Assembly: GCA_000729835.1 (NCBI GenBank)
Contig: JFHB01000086.1
Span: 1-64,000 of the forward strand
Source: Atkinsonella hypoxylon
Lineage: Eukaryota > Ascomycota > Sordariomycetes > Hypocreales > Clavicipitaceae
Direction: 5' to 3'
Length of the DNA: 64,000 bases
Shown here: in pieces, positions 1-11,263 of the stretch
Numbering within the stretch: position 1 is the first letter of the stretch
Layout of the letters: each line of letters opens with the position of its first letter
Position numbers and translations under genes: made by a program
The notes under the pieces: generated by a model
The model's database searches: none
The model's input: only the letters and a program-made list of their open reading frames with translations
What the model was told of the DNA's origin: nothing

Positions 1-727
1 AAAAAAGCTATAGAAATTTTCTTTCTCTCTTAATTAAATAATCCCTTATAATATAGAGCTTTTATCTTTATAATTTCCTTCTTTCTTATATTAGTAATAT
101 TTAAACTAAATTGCTCTTCTATCTTTAATACTTAGTAGCTTTTCCCTTTTTTCTCTAAAATCTCTATAAAAAACCTTTTAATTATATAGTGTGCTTTAAT
201 TAGAATAAGTCCTTAGTAAAGCCTCTATTTTTATTGCCTTAAAACTAAACCCCTAAATAACTATATAGCTTACACTAAATGAGGTAGCAATATAGTGTAT
301 ATTAAGATTAAAGAGAATTAGTAAAGAGCGAGATATTTAACTATATATACTATTAAACAATAGTAGATAAGAAGATTAAATAATTAGAAAAGGCAGAAAT
401 AAATTATTAGCTACAGCTTAGAAGATATATATATATAAAGAAAAAGCTAGATATATTAAAGTGTTATAATAAGTGTTAGAAGTAGCAAAATAAGATTTCT
501 TAAGTATTAAGTAATGTAAATTGAAATAGGCCAAAAGATATTAATTAATTAAAAGGAATAAAGGCTAAAAGAGCTAGCAAAAGCTGCTTGCGCACTTCTT
601 TGCTTGCTTGCTTGAAAAACTATTCTATATGCTAAGGCGATGCGCACTCTTATAAGGAAAAATCTGTATGCAGCATCCCCTGCAAAGCTAATATAACATC
701 GCAAGGGGGTAACCCTACCGCGACACA
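1..727 (-). mobile_element. Family A gypsy element, copy A2 (5' end only)
   Basis: This stretch matches 38071-38777, the right end of A3, almost base for base apart from C/T and G/A differences. Bases 1-231 are 5' untranslated internal sequence and 232-727 the LTR. Family A is coded on the minus strand, so this is the element's 5' end; the rest lies left of the window. To the right, the sequence continues as family A internal DNA matching A3 from about 26673, so A2 sits inside another family A copy (A1). The duplicated target cannot be checked because the other junction is outside the window. Confidence 0.85.
232..727 (-). repeat. 5' LTR of A2
   Basis: It begins TATTGCC (TGTCGCC in the least mutated copy at 17027) and ends GCGACACA. 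It is about 19 bp longer than the other two family A LTRs (477 bp each). The extra length lies around a short CTTG run at 599-614. The last 60 bases keep GC-rich sequence, while the left part is heavily TpA-mutated. Confidence 0.88.
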
Positions 728-1124
728 ATATATTCTACCTTTCCTTCTTTTTCTTTCTAAACTTCTCTTTAAAAAGCTTTATAATATTTATCTTTAAAAC
801 TACCTATTTTACAATTATAATCTTTATATCTTTAAACTTCTAGGTTAAATTATCTATTTAATCTTTTACTTCTAAAATAGATTATATAATCTTCTTAGCT
901 TTATAACTAAAATTACTTATACTATAATACTTAGGACTTCTTTTGCCTAGAGGTATATAAAGGTAGTTTCTTCTATTATTATAAAGTTTAAAATTACAGT
1001 CTTTTAGCTCTATTCTAGCTTATATATACTAGCTAAGCTGCTCTAATAACTCTTTATAGAGCATTATAATAAACTTAGCTCTAGTAACTTTTATTTAATC
1101 TATAAAGCTAGTAAGTATAGTATC
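728..1124 (-). mobile_element. Family A copy A1, gag-region fragment 1
   Basis: This matches A3 at about 26673-27069, the region just 5' of the gag zinc knuckle. It is the left surviving piece of A1, the outermost element of the nest, lying between the A2 LTR and B1. The minus-strand frame is full of TAA/TAG codons, so it is non-coding now. Confidence 0.8.
1120..1124. repeat. Target-site duplication of B1, left (GTATC)
   Basis: GTATC abuts the left LTR of B1 and recurs at 13752-13756 after the right LTR. The undisturbed site in A3 reads GCATC at 27065-27069. Confidence 0.9.
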
Positions 1125-1439
1125 TGTTGGTAGACCAAGGGTCTTATTTATACTCCTTCGAGTCGGCCCTACAACTAGTTCACTAGTGCACTAGTATTTA
1201 CATCAAAGAGGTTCAAATTCAGTTATCTAGGAGTTATATCTAACTAGCAAAAGAGGCTACATTATATACCCTGTTGGATGCCTTATATGCCTTAGGTATA
1301 GTGTTATATTAAGGGGGAATTAAGGGGTATTAGCAACCCCGATATAAGTGGAGACTAATGTGCAAATGCAACTAATTAGCAGTTGTATCTACCTACATAG
1401 GTACTAGAATCGCACAATAGAGTTATAACGATTTTAACA
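1125..1439 (-). repeat. 3' LTR of B1
   Basis: 315 bp, TGTTGG...TTTTAACA. Its left (outer) end is well preserved (CTTCGAGTCGGCCC at about 1157-1170) while its right (inner) end is RIP-mutated. It contains a perfect 14-bp palindrome ACTAGTGCACTAGT at 1182-1195. Confidence 0.93.
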
Positions 1440-4400
1440 CTAGTAGTCTCTCTTTTTATTATGCTAGTAGAGTAACTCTAACAGTTATAGTAATAACAAA
1501 ATAGATTAAAGGAATAAATAACAATAAATCCAATATCCTTCTGCATTAATTTATAGGTCTCTTTACTTAGCCTTCTACCTATATATTAGCCTTATTATTA
1601 TTAATAAAGGATTTAAGAGTCTTATTTAGCGTTGCTTTTATTATTAAATTAGCGATATTATCTTTACTATTAATCTAATAGATTTCGTTAATTTTACGCC
1701 TTTTATATAATTAATATAGCGCTATAATGTTAATTATTAATCTCTTTTCCTTTATTATACTAAGCTTTATAAGGCATTTATATAACAAGAATAAATCTAT
1801 ATAGACTACTAGTAGAATTAGCAGTATCTATAGCTGCTTTATTACTATATTTAATGTAGTGCTAATAGTATATAATATATCTACGCCTTATACTATACTG
1901 TATAGTTCTAATGTAAGCGCGCTCCTTATAACTCTCTTGCTTTTAATAGAGCTATATATAATAATGTTGCCTTTTATTATAAATTTAGCGTTCTCTTTAT
2001 AAGCTTCTTTATTACCTAGGATAATTATATATTCTATCTAGAAGCTTAAGTCTTTATTATTTATAAAGGATCTATTAATAAATATATACAATTTAGTAAA
2101 GAGAAGGTCTATTAGGATATATTGTAATCTATAGGTTTAGTTATTAATCTGCTATTAGAGCCTCTTATTTAGTTGCTTAATATTGTTAATTATAATATCT
2201 TGCTATTATACAGCAACAGAAAGGTTAAATATAGCTTCTAGTTAATAGATTGTAGCAATATACACGCTGCAGGCTTATTGCTTAATGTACTATTGTTTTA
2301 TTAAATCTATATTAACACTAGTAGTATTAATAGGCTAAATCCTCTTGCTTTAGCCTTTCTAGCAAAGGGTTAAAGTGCTATTATTAGATTTAGTTAATAT
2401 ATATCTATTAAAAATTAGTAGCATTTCTGCTGTTAAGCTTTACTTTAGCTTTACAGTAAAATTAGCCTTCTATAGTTTAAATTCCTTATAGTTAAAGAAG
2501 GTTCTATTACTTAGTTCTAGTGTATTATTAGTCTATATTCTAATAATTCTAAAGCAGTTATTGTTATTTAATATTAGTAAGTAGGGGTTATATATTAATG
2601 TAACTATACTTAAATTATTATAGTAGTAGCAGAAGTACGTAAACTACTAATATATACTTACTTTAGCGATTCTGTATAGAGACTTAATTACTTCTATTAC
2701 TGTATTATAGGGATATAGGTGTCTAATTTAGTTAGGAAGTTGTACAATAATTAATCTATTTAAATTAGTATTAGATTATATATAAGCCTATATTATATTG
2801 CAGATCTATAAGACAATATTGCATTATTAAAAAGATAGAGCTAGTGCTATAATTAAGCGTTAACTAGCTTATTAAATTGTTAAGGATTGCGTTAAAATTA
2901 ACAATTTATTGCTATTATTATATCCTTAAATAACTAGTCTTAACTTCTTATATAGTAATATAGTTCTTTTTTCTTTAACTTCTTAAACTATATAAGATTT
3001 AAAGATATAGCTGTTATATACAGTAGAGTTAAATTTAATAAATTAGAAGATATCTCTAGCTAATAGTGCGTTAATTTTAGCTTAGTTAAATACTTTAAAT
3101 AGAGCACCTTTTGCTATAATCTTATTGTCTTTCCTTAGTTATACAGCTAGGTTGTAGTCTGCTGTTTCTTTTGTAGAAAAGAAAATTTTATTGCTAAATT
3201 TATATAGTAATATATAAGTAGGATTAATATTACTACTAGGATTAAGATTATAAGAACTACTAGTAGTTAGGCTAAAAACAGTAATATATCTATTTAGTCT
3301 ATTGTTAAAAGTAGAGGAATTTTATATAGAATTAATTAGAATAGAAAGAGGATTCTTTCTTAGTCTTCTAAGGCCTCTTTTCTATATTAGGTTTAGATTA
3401 ATTAGTTATTTTACCTTTAGGGGTCTTTCTCTCTTCTTTAGTAGAATAGAATTGCTTTTAAGTAGGGATTCTATATTGCTTTTATTAGGTATAACGTTAG
3501 AAACAGCAGAATAATTATTAAATTCTTCGTTATTATAGTAGTAGGGTTTTATAATAGTTGTGCAAAAACAAATAAAGCTATAAGGCATTTATATAGTGTA
3601 TTCCTTACTATTTATAGTAAGTAGCTTATAAGGGCCTTACTAGCCTTCTTTTTTACGCTATATATGCACTTCTAACTGCAGAGATAGTAAATATATTAGT
3701 GTTATATTTAGGCTGTTATAGAAAGTAAGAGCATTGTGAATTTGCCTTTATACTAGGCACTTTTAGGCTTTATTAGTAGCTTTACGTAGAATTAAAGCTT
3801 ATTATATTACAGAAAGGCTTAGAGGTAAATTATCTATTATGCAGAAGTAGGCACTAAAGACTAATAATATAGGCATAAAACCGTTAGGTTTAGTAGAATT
3901 ATTAACAGCTTTAATAGCTATCTAAAGCTTTTAATCCTTTATAATACTAGTATTAGTGCCTAATTTATTGCTAATAATATTGTAAGCTCTTTATAATAGG
4001 CTATAGTACTATTCAACTTTACTAATGCTGTTATAGGCTTTAATAGGAACTTTATTAACATTAATAGACAACATTTATACATAATAGTGGAATTTAGCGG
4101 ATGTAAAGTTCTTTTTAGCATTATAAACTATCTAGTTAGGAGGACCTAGATAGGTATTAATCTAGCATTCTTTTAATGCATTCTAGATATTTTATGCTTT
4201 CTGCTTTTAGGGTTCTAGAAAGTAGGCTGCCTAGAATAAGGTTGCAGAATTAATAACGTAAAGAATAAGGCTACTGTCTAGGTGTATAATATTAATAAGG
4301 ATTTTGTAGTTAAAGTTATAGTTATCTTTTAACGTAAATTAGAATTAACTAGGTAATTTACTGTTAAGTTAGCAGTAGTAGTAGATTTATGTAATTCTAT

Positions 4401-4942
4401 TAATAGCGTTATTATTATTAATATTTTCGCTTATACGTTGTAGAATCTTCGTTAATTATTGTACAGAGGGATGCCTAAATTAACAATAAAGCTAATAGAT
4501 TTGCTTTTCTAATAGAAAGAATGCAGCTGCTTCTGTAGCTTCTAGAGTCTACTATAGATATCCCTATTTCTAGATAATAGAAACTTTTTAATTGCCTTAA
4601 ATTAGCACGTTTTTAAGATTGTTAAGCTTTATACGCATTTTATCTATATTATTAATGCTATATAGAAATAGAGTGCTTATATTAATAATATAGAATGTAA
4701 TTAGGCTAAAGATTATTAAAACTGTAATAAAACCTATTAAAGTTGCTAATCCTGCGCTAAATGTAATTATATAGTGTTAATTAAATAGATTTATCTTTAA
4801 TAAAGGCATTCTCTTTACTAATGCCTATACTTAGTTAATTCTAGTTGTTAATATACTTACTACTCTAGTGTTAAGCAAAATACCTCTAAATGTCTTACTA
4901 GAATAACGTTCTTCTAATATATAAGATAATAAATATAATAAG
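1440..4942 (-). pseudogene. B1 pol 3' part: integrase/RT/RNase H remains
   Basis: Minus-strand copia pol, broken by stops. The RNase H C-terminus lies near 1560-1760: the frame reads like NEIYWING followed by DNIADL, the fungal copia pattern EIRWINGNDNPADAMTK. The reverse transcriptase catalytic site is at 2521-2535, where the fungal form QTDDT now reads stop-T-N-N-T. Upstream of it PLYRIAKVGIY corresponds to PLYGIAEAG of this family. Integrase should lie at about 3300-4900 by gene order; I did not confirm its motifs. The coding is cut at 4947 by B2 and continues at 11264. Confidence 0.8.
1447..1457 (-). other. Polypurine tract of B1
   Basis: A pyrimidine run TCTCTCTTTTT on the plus strand, hence a purine run on the coding strand, 7 bp inside the 3' LTR, where the plus-strand primer of a retroelement lies. 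The same 11 bases are at 5270-5280 in B2. Confidence 0.6.
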
Positions 4943-4947
4943 AGATC
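4943..4947. repeat. Target-site duplication of B2, left (AGATC)
   Basis: AGATC directly precedes the B2 left LTR and is repeated at 11259-11263. It marks insertion of B2 into the internal region of B1. Confidence 0.92.
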
Positions 4948-5262
4948 TATCGATAGACCAAGGGTCTAATTTATACTCCTTCGAGTCGGTCCTATAACTA
5001 GTTCACTAGTGCACTAGTATTTACATCAAAGAGGTTCAAATTCAGTTGTTTAGGAGTTGTATCTAACTAGCAAAAGAGGCTACATTATATACCCTATTAG
5101 ATGCCTTATATACCTTAGGCATAGTGTTGTGTTAAGGGGGAATTAAGGGGTATTAGCGACCTTAATGTAAGTGGAGACTAGTGTGCAGATGCAACTAATC
5201 AGCAGTTGTATCTACTTACGTAAGCGCTAGAATTGCATAATAGAGTTATAACAATTCTAACA
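4948..5262 (-). repeat. 3' LTR of B2
   Basis: 315 bp. The left outer part keeps CTTCGAGTCGG and CATCAAAGAGGTTC. The right inner end has decayed to AACAATTCTAACA, where the outer LTR of B2 still has GACGATTCCAACA. The palindrome is at 5005-5018. Confidence 0.93.
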
Positions 5263-8200
5263 CTAGTAGTCTCTCTTTTTATTGTGCTAGTAGAGTAATT
5301 CTAACAGTTATAGTAATAACAAAATAGATTAAAGGAATAAATAACAATAAATCTAACATCCTTCTGCATTAATTTATAAGTCTCTTTACCTAGCCTTCTA
5401 CCTATATATTAGCCTTATTGTTGTTAATAAAGGATTTAAAAGTCTTATTTAGCGTTGCTTTTATTATTAAATTAGCGATATTATCTTTACCGTTAATCTA
5501 ATAGATTTTATTGATTTTGCGCCTTTTGTATAATTAATGTAGCGCTATAATATTAATTATTAATCTCTTTTCCTTCGTTATACTAAGCTTTATAAGGCAT
5601 TTATACAACAAGAACAAATTCGTATAGACTACTAGTAGAATTAGCAGTATCTGTAGCTGCTTTATTACTATATTTAACGTAGTGCTAATAGTATATAATA
5701 TATTTACGCCTTACACTATACTGTATAGTTTTAATGTAAGCGTGCTCCTTATAACTCTTTTGCTTTTAATAGAGCTATATATAATAATATTACCTTTTAT
5801 TATAAATTTAGCGTTCTCTTTATAAGCTTCTTTATTGCCTAAGATAATTATATATTCTATCTAGAAGCTTAAATCTTTATTGTTTATAAAGGATCTATTA
5901 ATAAATATATATAATTTAGCAGAGGGAAGGTCTATTAGGATGTATTGTAATCTATAGGTTTAGTTGTTAATTTACTATTAAAGCCTCTTATTTAGTTGTT
6001 TAATATTGTTAATTGTAATATCTTACTGTTATATAGCAATAGAAAGGTTAAATATAGCTTCTAGTTAATAGATTGTAGTAATATATATACTGCAGGCTTA
6101 TTGCTTAATATACTATTGTTTCGTTAAATCTATATTAACACTAGTAGTATTAACGGGTTAAATCCTCTTACTTTAACCTTTCTAGCGAAAAGTTAAAGTG
6201 CTGTTATTAGATTTAGTTAATATATATCTATTAAAAATTAGTAGCGTTTCTGCTGTTAAACTCTACTTTAGCTTTATAGTAAAATTAGCCTTCTGTAGTT
6301 TAGATTCCTTATAGTTAGAGAAGGTTCTATTGCTTAGTTCTAGCGTATTATTAGTCTATATTCTAATAATTCTAAAGCAATTCTTATTGTTTAATATTAG
6401 TAAGTAGGGGTTATATATTAATATAACTATACTTAAATTATTATAGTAGTAGCAGAAGTACGTAAACTACTAATATATACCTACTTTAGCGATTCTATAT
6501 AGAGGCTTAATTACTTTTATTACTGTATTATAGAGATATAGGTGTTTAATTTAGTTAGGAAGTTATGCAATAATTAATCTATTTAAATTAGTGTTAGATT
6601 GTATATAAGCCTATATAATATTGTAGATCTATAAGATAATATCGCGTTTTTAGAGAGATAGAGCTAGTGCTATAATTAGGCATTAACTAGCTTGTTAAAT
6701 TGTTAGGGATTGCATTAAAATCAACAATTTATTACTGTTATTATATCCTTAAATAACTAGTCTTAACTTCTTATATAGTAATATAGTTCCTTTTCCTTTA
6801 ACTTCTTAAACTATATAAGATTTAAAGATATAGTTATTATATACAGTAGGGTTAAATTTAATAAATTAGAAGATATCTTTAGCTAATAGTGCATTAATTT
6901 TAGCTTAGTTAAATGCCTTAAATAGAGTACCTTTTGCTGTAATCTTGTTGTTTTTCTTTAGTTATATAGCTAGGTTATAGTTTACTGTTTCTTTTGCAGA
7001 AAGGAAAATTTCGTTACTAGATTTATACAGCAATATATAAGTAGAATTAATATTACTACTAGGATTAGGATTATAAAGACTACTAGCAGTTAGGCTAGAA
7101 ACAGTAATATATCTATTTAGTTTATTGTTAAAAGTAGAGGAATTTTATATAGAATTAATTAGAATAGAAAGAGAGTTCTTTCTTAGTCTTCTAGAACCTC
7201 TTTTCTATATTAGGTTTAGATTAATTAGTTATTTTACCTTTAGGGGTCTTTCTCTCTTCTTTAGTAGAATAGAATTGCTTTTAAGTAGAGATTCTATATT
7301 GCTTTTGTTAGGTATAACGTTAGAAACAGTAGAATAATTATTAGATTTATTGTTATTATAGTAGTAGGGTTTTACAATAGTTATATAAAAATAAATAAGG
7401 CTGTAAGGCATTTGCACAGTGCACTTCTTACTATCTATAGTAAGTAGCTTATAGGGGCCTTACTAGCCTTCTTTTTTACGCTATATATACACTTCTAACT
7501 GTAAAGGCAGTAAATATATAGGTGTTGTATTTAGGCTGTTGTAGAAGGCAAGAGTATTGTAAATTTACCTTTATACTAGGCATTTTTAGGCTTTATTAGT
7601 GGCTTTACGTAGAATTAAAGCTTATTGTATTATAGAAAGGCTTAAGGGTAAATTATCTGTTATATAAAGGTAGAAACTAAAGACTAATAATATAGGCATA
7701 AAACTGTTAAGTTTAGCAGAATTATTAACAGCTTTAATAGCTATTTAAAGCTTTTAATCCTTTATAATACTAGTATTAGTGCCTAATTTATTGTTAATAA
7801 TGTTGTAAGCTCTTTGTAATAAGCTATAGTACTATTTAACTTTACTAATACTATTATAGGATTTAATAGAAACTTTATTAATATTAATAGACAATATTTA
7901 TATATAATAGCGGAATTTAGTAGATATAAAGTTCTTTCTAGCATTATAAACTATCTAGTTAGAAAGGCCTAAATAGGTATTAATCTAGCATTCTTTTAAT
8001 GCATTCTAGATATTTTATACTTTCTACTTTTAGGGTTCTAGAAAGTAAGCTGCCTAAAATAAGGTTATAGAATTTACAATATAAAGAATAGAGCTGCTGT
8101 CTAGATATATAATATTAATAATAATTTTATAGTTAAAGTTATAGTTATCTTTTAATATAAATCGGAATTAACTAGGTAATTTACTGTTAAGTTAGCAGTA

Positions 8201-8763
8201 GTAGCAAACTTATATAATTCTGTTAATAGCGTTATTGTTACTAATATCTTCTTTTGTACATTATAGAATCTTTATTAATTGTTGTATAGAGGGATATTTA
8301 AATTAACAATAAAGTTAATAGATTTACTTTTCTAACAAGAAGAATATAGCTGCTTCTGTAGCTTCTAGAGTCTACTATAGATATCCTTATTTCTAGATAA
8401 TAGAAACCTTTTAATTGCCTTAAATTAGTATATTTTTAAGGTTGTTAAGCTTTATATACATCTTATCTATATTATTAATGCTGTATAGAAACAGGGTGCT
8501 TATATTAATTATATAAAATGTAATTAAGCTAAAGACTATTAGAACTATAATAAAGCCTATTAAAGTTGCTAATCCTACGCTAAATGTAATTATATAGTGT
8601 TAATTAGATAGATTTATTTTTAATAAAGGCATTTTCTTTACTAGTGCCTATACTTAGTTAATTCTAGCTATTAATATACTTACTGCTCTAGTGTTAGGTA
8701 AGATGCCTCTAAATATCTCACTAGAATAACGTTCTTTTAATATATAAGATAATAAATATAATA
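5263..8763 (-). pseudogene. B2 pol: integrase, RT and RNase H remains
   Basis: Copia-type pol on the minus strand. The RT active site at 6344-6358 reads stop-T-N-N-T in place of QTDDT. Around it PLYRIAKVGIY, a segment YNPYLLIL and the downstream KANFTIKLK (AKFTAKP in the family) are in one frame. The RNase H C-terminus lies at about 5390-5580. Stop codons are mainly TAG, as expected from CAG or TGG. An open 62-codon minus-strand stretch at 7229-7417, shared with B1 at 3406-3588, lies in the basic linker between integrase and RT by gene order. Integrase motifs themselves were not confirmed. Confidence 0.8.
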
Positions 8764-10943
8764 AGGGATCTATAGAATTTAATTAATCTTCTATAAATAG
8801 GTCTTCCTTATATAGAGTATACTAGTAGGCTTCTTCCTTAAGGTTCTAGAAGATAGCTTTATTATTTGTAGTTACAGCATTAGTAAAGAATTATATAATT
8901 GTTAGCTAAGGAGCTTTTCCTTTATTAGCTGTATTAGATTCTTTAATAAATGCCTTACTTATATCCTAAGTATTATTAGAACTGTTATTCTATATAGGTT
9001 TACTTAATCCTTTATAAGCTTATAGATAGGCTCTAAATTTACTGTCTAAAGAAGAGGTTCTATACTTCTTATTATTCTACTATCTTTACTGTACTTCTTA
9101 ACGCTCTTTTTTGCTGTACTTTATTAACTAATATTCTTCTTTTCTATAGATAAAGCAGCGTTATTTTTAGGTTTTACTTCTGCTATAGCTAGGGTCTCTT
9201 AAACGTTAATATTAACAGTCTATATAGAGGGCTTTATTATTAATATTAAGTTAGTTAAATCTAACGTAGAATTAGCTAATTTCCTTCTGTGCTTCTATAA
9301 TACTAATTAACTTTTATAGGTTGCTAATAAGCTCTTAGAATGTTGCATTAGTTGTAAATTTAGCTTAGCTATATTTAGGGATGCCTCTAACTGCTTAAAG
9401 GGTTTATTTAATAAGTTTAGAATTATCTATAAGAGAGTTAAAAAGGCTATTGTAAATATCTTAAAGGTTCTAGATTATTATATTAAGGTAGTTAAGCATA
9501 GATTTATTAGGGTTCTTAGTAATTATATTGCACAATATAATGCTGTTCTATCTTTAACAATAGAACTACTTATTAGTTAAAGTCTTAAAGTGTTATTTAA
9601 CGATTTTAACTATTTAGTTAAAGGTGTAATTTATCCTTATATTTATTGCAATTATTATAAGGTAGAATTTACGTACTTTACCTATTAGTATTACTAGAAA
9701 TACCTTTATTATTGCTAGTTCTAAGAAATTAAGTTGTTAGTATAGGTCTTTAAGAATAACTACTTTTAGTATAATAAAATCGAATATATTGCTGCTATAT
9801 TTGTTACTTTCCTTATAGATCTTTATAAGGTTAAGGACTTTCCTTATATTAGTCTAGGAAGAATCTATTATAGAAGGAAGTAATAGTTATACTACTAGAA
9901 GCAGAAGAAATCTTATATTCTATAGTAAAGAGAGAGAAGGTAGTATTTCTATTAATATACCTATTAGATTGCTAGGTACACTTAACGAAAGTAATAAAGA
10001 GAGTGCTAAAGGTATAGAAGAAGAGTTCTATAAAGAAGATTAAGGCTTCTTTACTATAGATATAGGTTCTATATCTAAGTGTAGATTTAAGTAGAATTTA
10101 CCTAATGCTACTTATTTATTAATCTTTTCTTCTAGCTATATAGATTGTTCCTCTTTCTATAGTACTCTTTTAAGGGAATTAGTAATTTAGCTACTGCTTC
10201 TGCCTATATAAACTCTATATTTATATAGTAAATTGCGTAACGCTTTAATAATTAAAGTAGAAGCTCTTTAAAATAGGTCTTTATTCTAGTTATAAAAGTT
10301 AAATTTAAAGTTCTTCTATTATTCCTAATCTCTAAATCTTTAATCTTTATAGAGGTTAATTGTAAAGGTAATTCTATTATTTAGATTAGTAGTAGTAGCA
10401 GTTTCTAGGTTAATTTTATACATTAAGTTTTAATCTATTAATAGGAGTTTTTAATACTTTTAAAGTTATTCTAAAAGCTTATTAGGTTATAGTTATTACT
10501 TAAATTCTTATAAATCTACCTAGAGTTGTTATAAACTTATTGTATTAGATAAGATTAAGTAGTATAGAAAGAGAAAGTAGGTGTAATAGAATTAGTATAA
10601 AGATAGAGGGATTTAGCTAGCTTCTAGCTAAGTTCTAAAATAGTTAAAGGAGTTAAATTCTATAGCATTAGCCGCTAAGGGTCCTAGCTAGTAATTTAAT
10701 TCCTTAGGAGTTTAATATTAACAATTAGTTAAACTAAAACGTTGTTATAAGTAAATACAACTTAGTAACTAAGTAATTATAAAGATATTTCTTCCTTTAG
10801 CACGCTTTACTAGTTGCATTAGCTGCTAAGGGTTTTAGCTAACAGTATTACGTCTCTTCTTGCTAAATCTAGCTAATCTATAGTTAGTTATACTAATCTC
10901 TTTAGTTATACTAAAGACTTCTAGTTAAGCAACTACTAATTAG
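8764..10943 (-). pseudogene. B2 gag and protease region
   Basis: The minus-strand frame at about 9500-9960 is nearly free of stops and has the hydrophobic-helix pattern of fungal copia gag (for example KVFLVILIGKVRKFYLI, like AFPTMLKGRALDFYY). It is followed by a zinc knuckle at 9116-9157. There the frame reads CFIYRKEEY..., that is C-X2-C-X4-C-X4-H with the second and third Cys and the His changed to Tyr by RIP. The knuckle has the CCCH spacing common in fungal copia gag rather than CCHC. The protease should follow between about 9100 and 8800; I could not pick out its active site. Confidence 0.75.
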
Positions 10944-11258
10944 TGTTAATAAACTAAGGGTCTAATTTATACTCCTTTAAGTTAGTTCTATAACTAGTTC
11001 ACTAGTGCACTAGTATTTACATTAAAGAGGTTTAAATTTAGTTGTTTAGGAGTTATATCTAACTAGCAAAAGAGGCTATATTATATACCCTGTTAGATGC
11101 CTTACATGCCTTAGGCATAGTGTTGTGTTAAGGGGGAATTAAGGGGTATCGGCGACCCTAATGTAAGTAGAGACTAGTGTGCAGATGCAACCAATTAGTG
11201 GTTGTATCCACTCACGCAGGCGCCGGAATCGCACGATGGAGTCATGACGATTCCAACA
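10944..11258 (-). repeat. 5' LTR of B2
   Basis: 315 bp. The mirror image of the 3' LTR in mutation pattern: the inner left end has decayed (TGTTAATAAACTAAGG) and the outer right end is nearly pristine (GCCGGAATCGCACGATGGAG, GATTCCAACA). The palindrome is intact at 11001-11014. Confidence 0.93.
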
Positions 11259-11263
11259 AGATC
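11259..11263. repeat. Target-site duplication of B2, right (AGATC)
   Basis: Second copy of AGATC, after which the interrupted B1 internal region resumes (TATAGGATTTAATTAATC, as at 8768 in B2). Confidence 0.92.

Larger units (their letters stand above)
4948..11258 (-). mobile_element. Ty1/copia element B2, complete, nested in B1
   Basis: Full-length copy of 6311 bp: LTRs 4948-5262 and 10944-11258, internal region 5263-10943 (5681 bp), AGATC target duplications. It lies in the same orientation as B1. It shares all of B1's internal sequence: 5263-8767 matches 1440-4947, and 8764-10943 matches 11259-13436. It is inactive, with the same classes of RIP lesions as B1. Confidence 0.95.

Noticed and set aside
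3302..3514. A 70-codon plus-strand ORF, repeated almost identically at 7125-7337
   Set aside because: It lies antisense to copia pol in B1 and B2. Both copies are just the same repeat, and plus-strand openness there follows from pyrimidine-rich pol-linker sequence. No start context or family.
4948..11263. Tandem LTR-internal-LTR-internal-LTR structure taken at first as tandem duplication by recombination between LTRs
   Set aside because: The extra LTRs fall inside the internal region at one point with AGATC on both sides, and the two halves of B1 add up to exactly 6311 bp, so it is a nested insertion.
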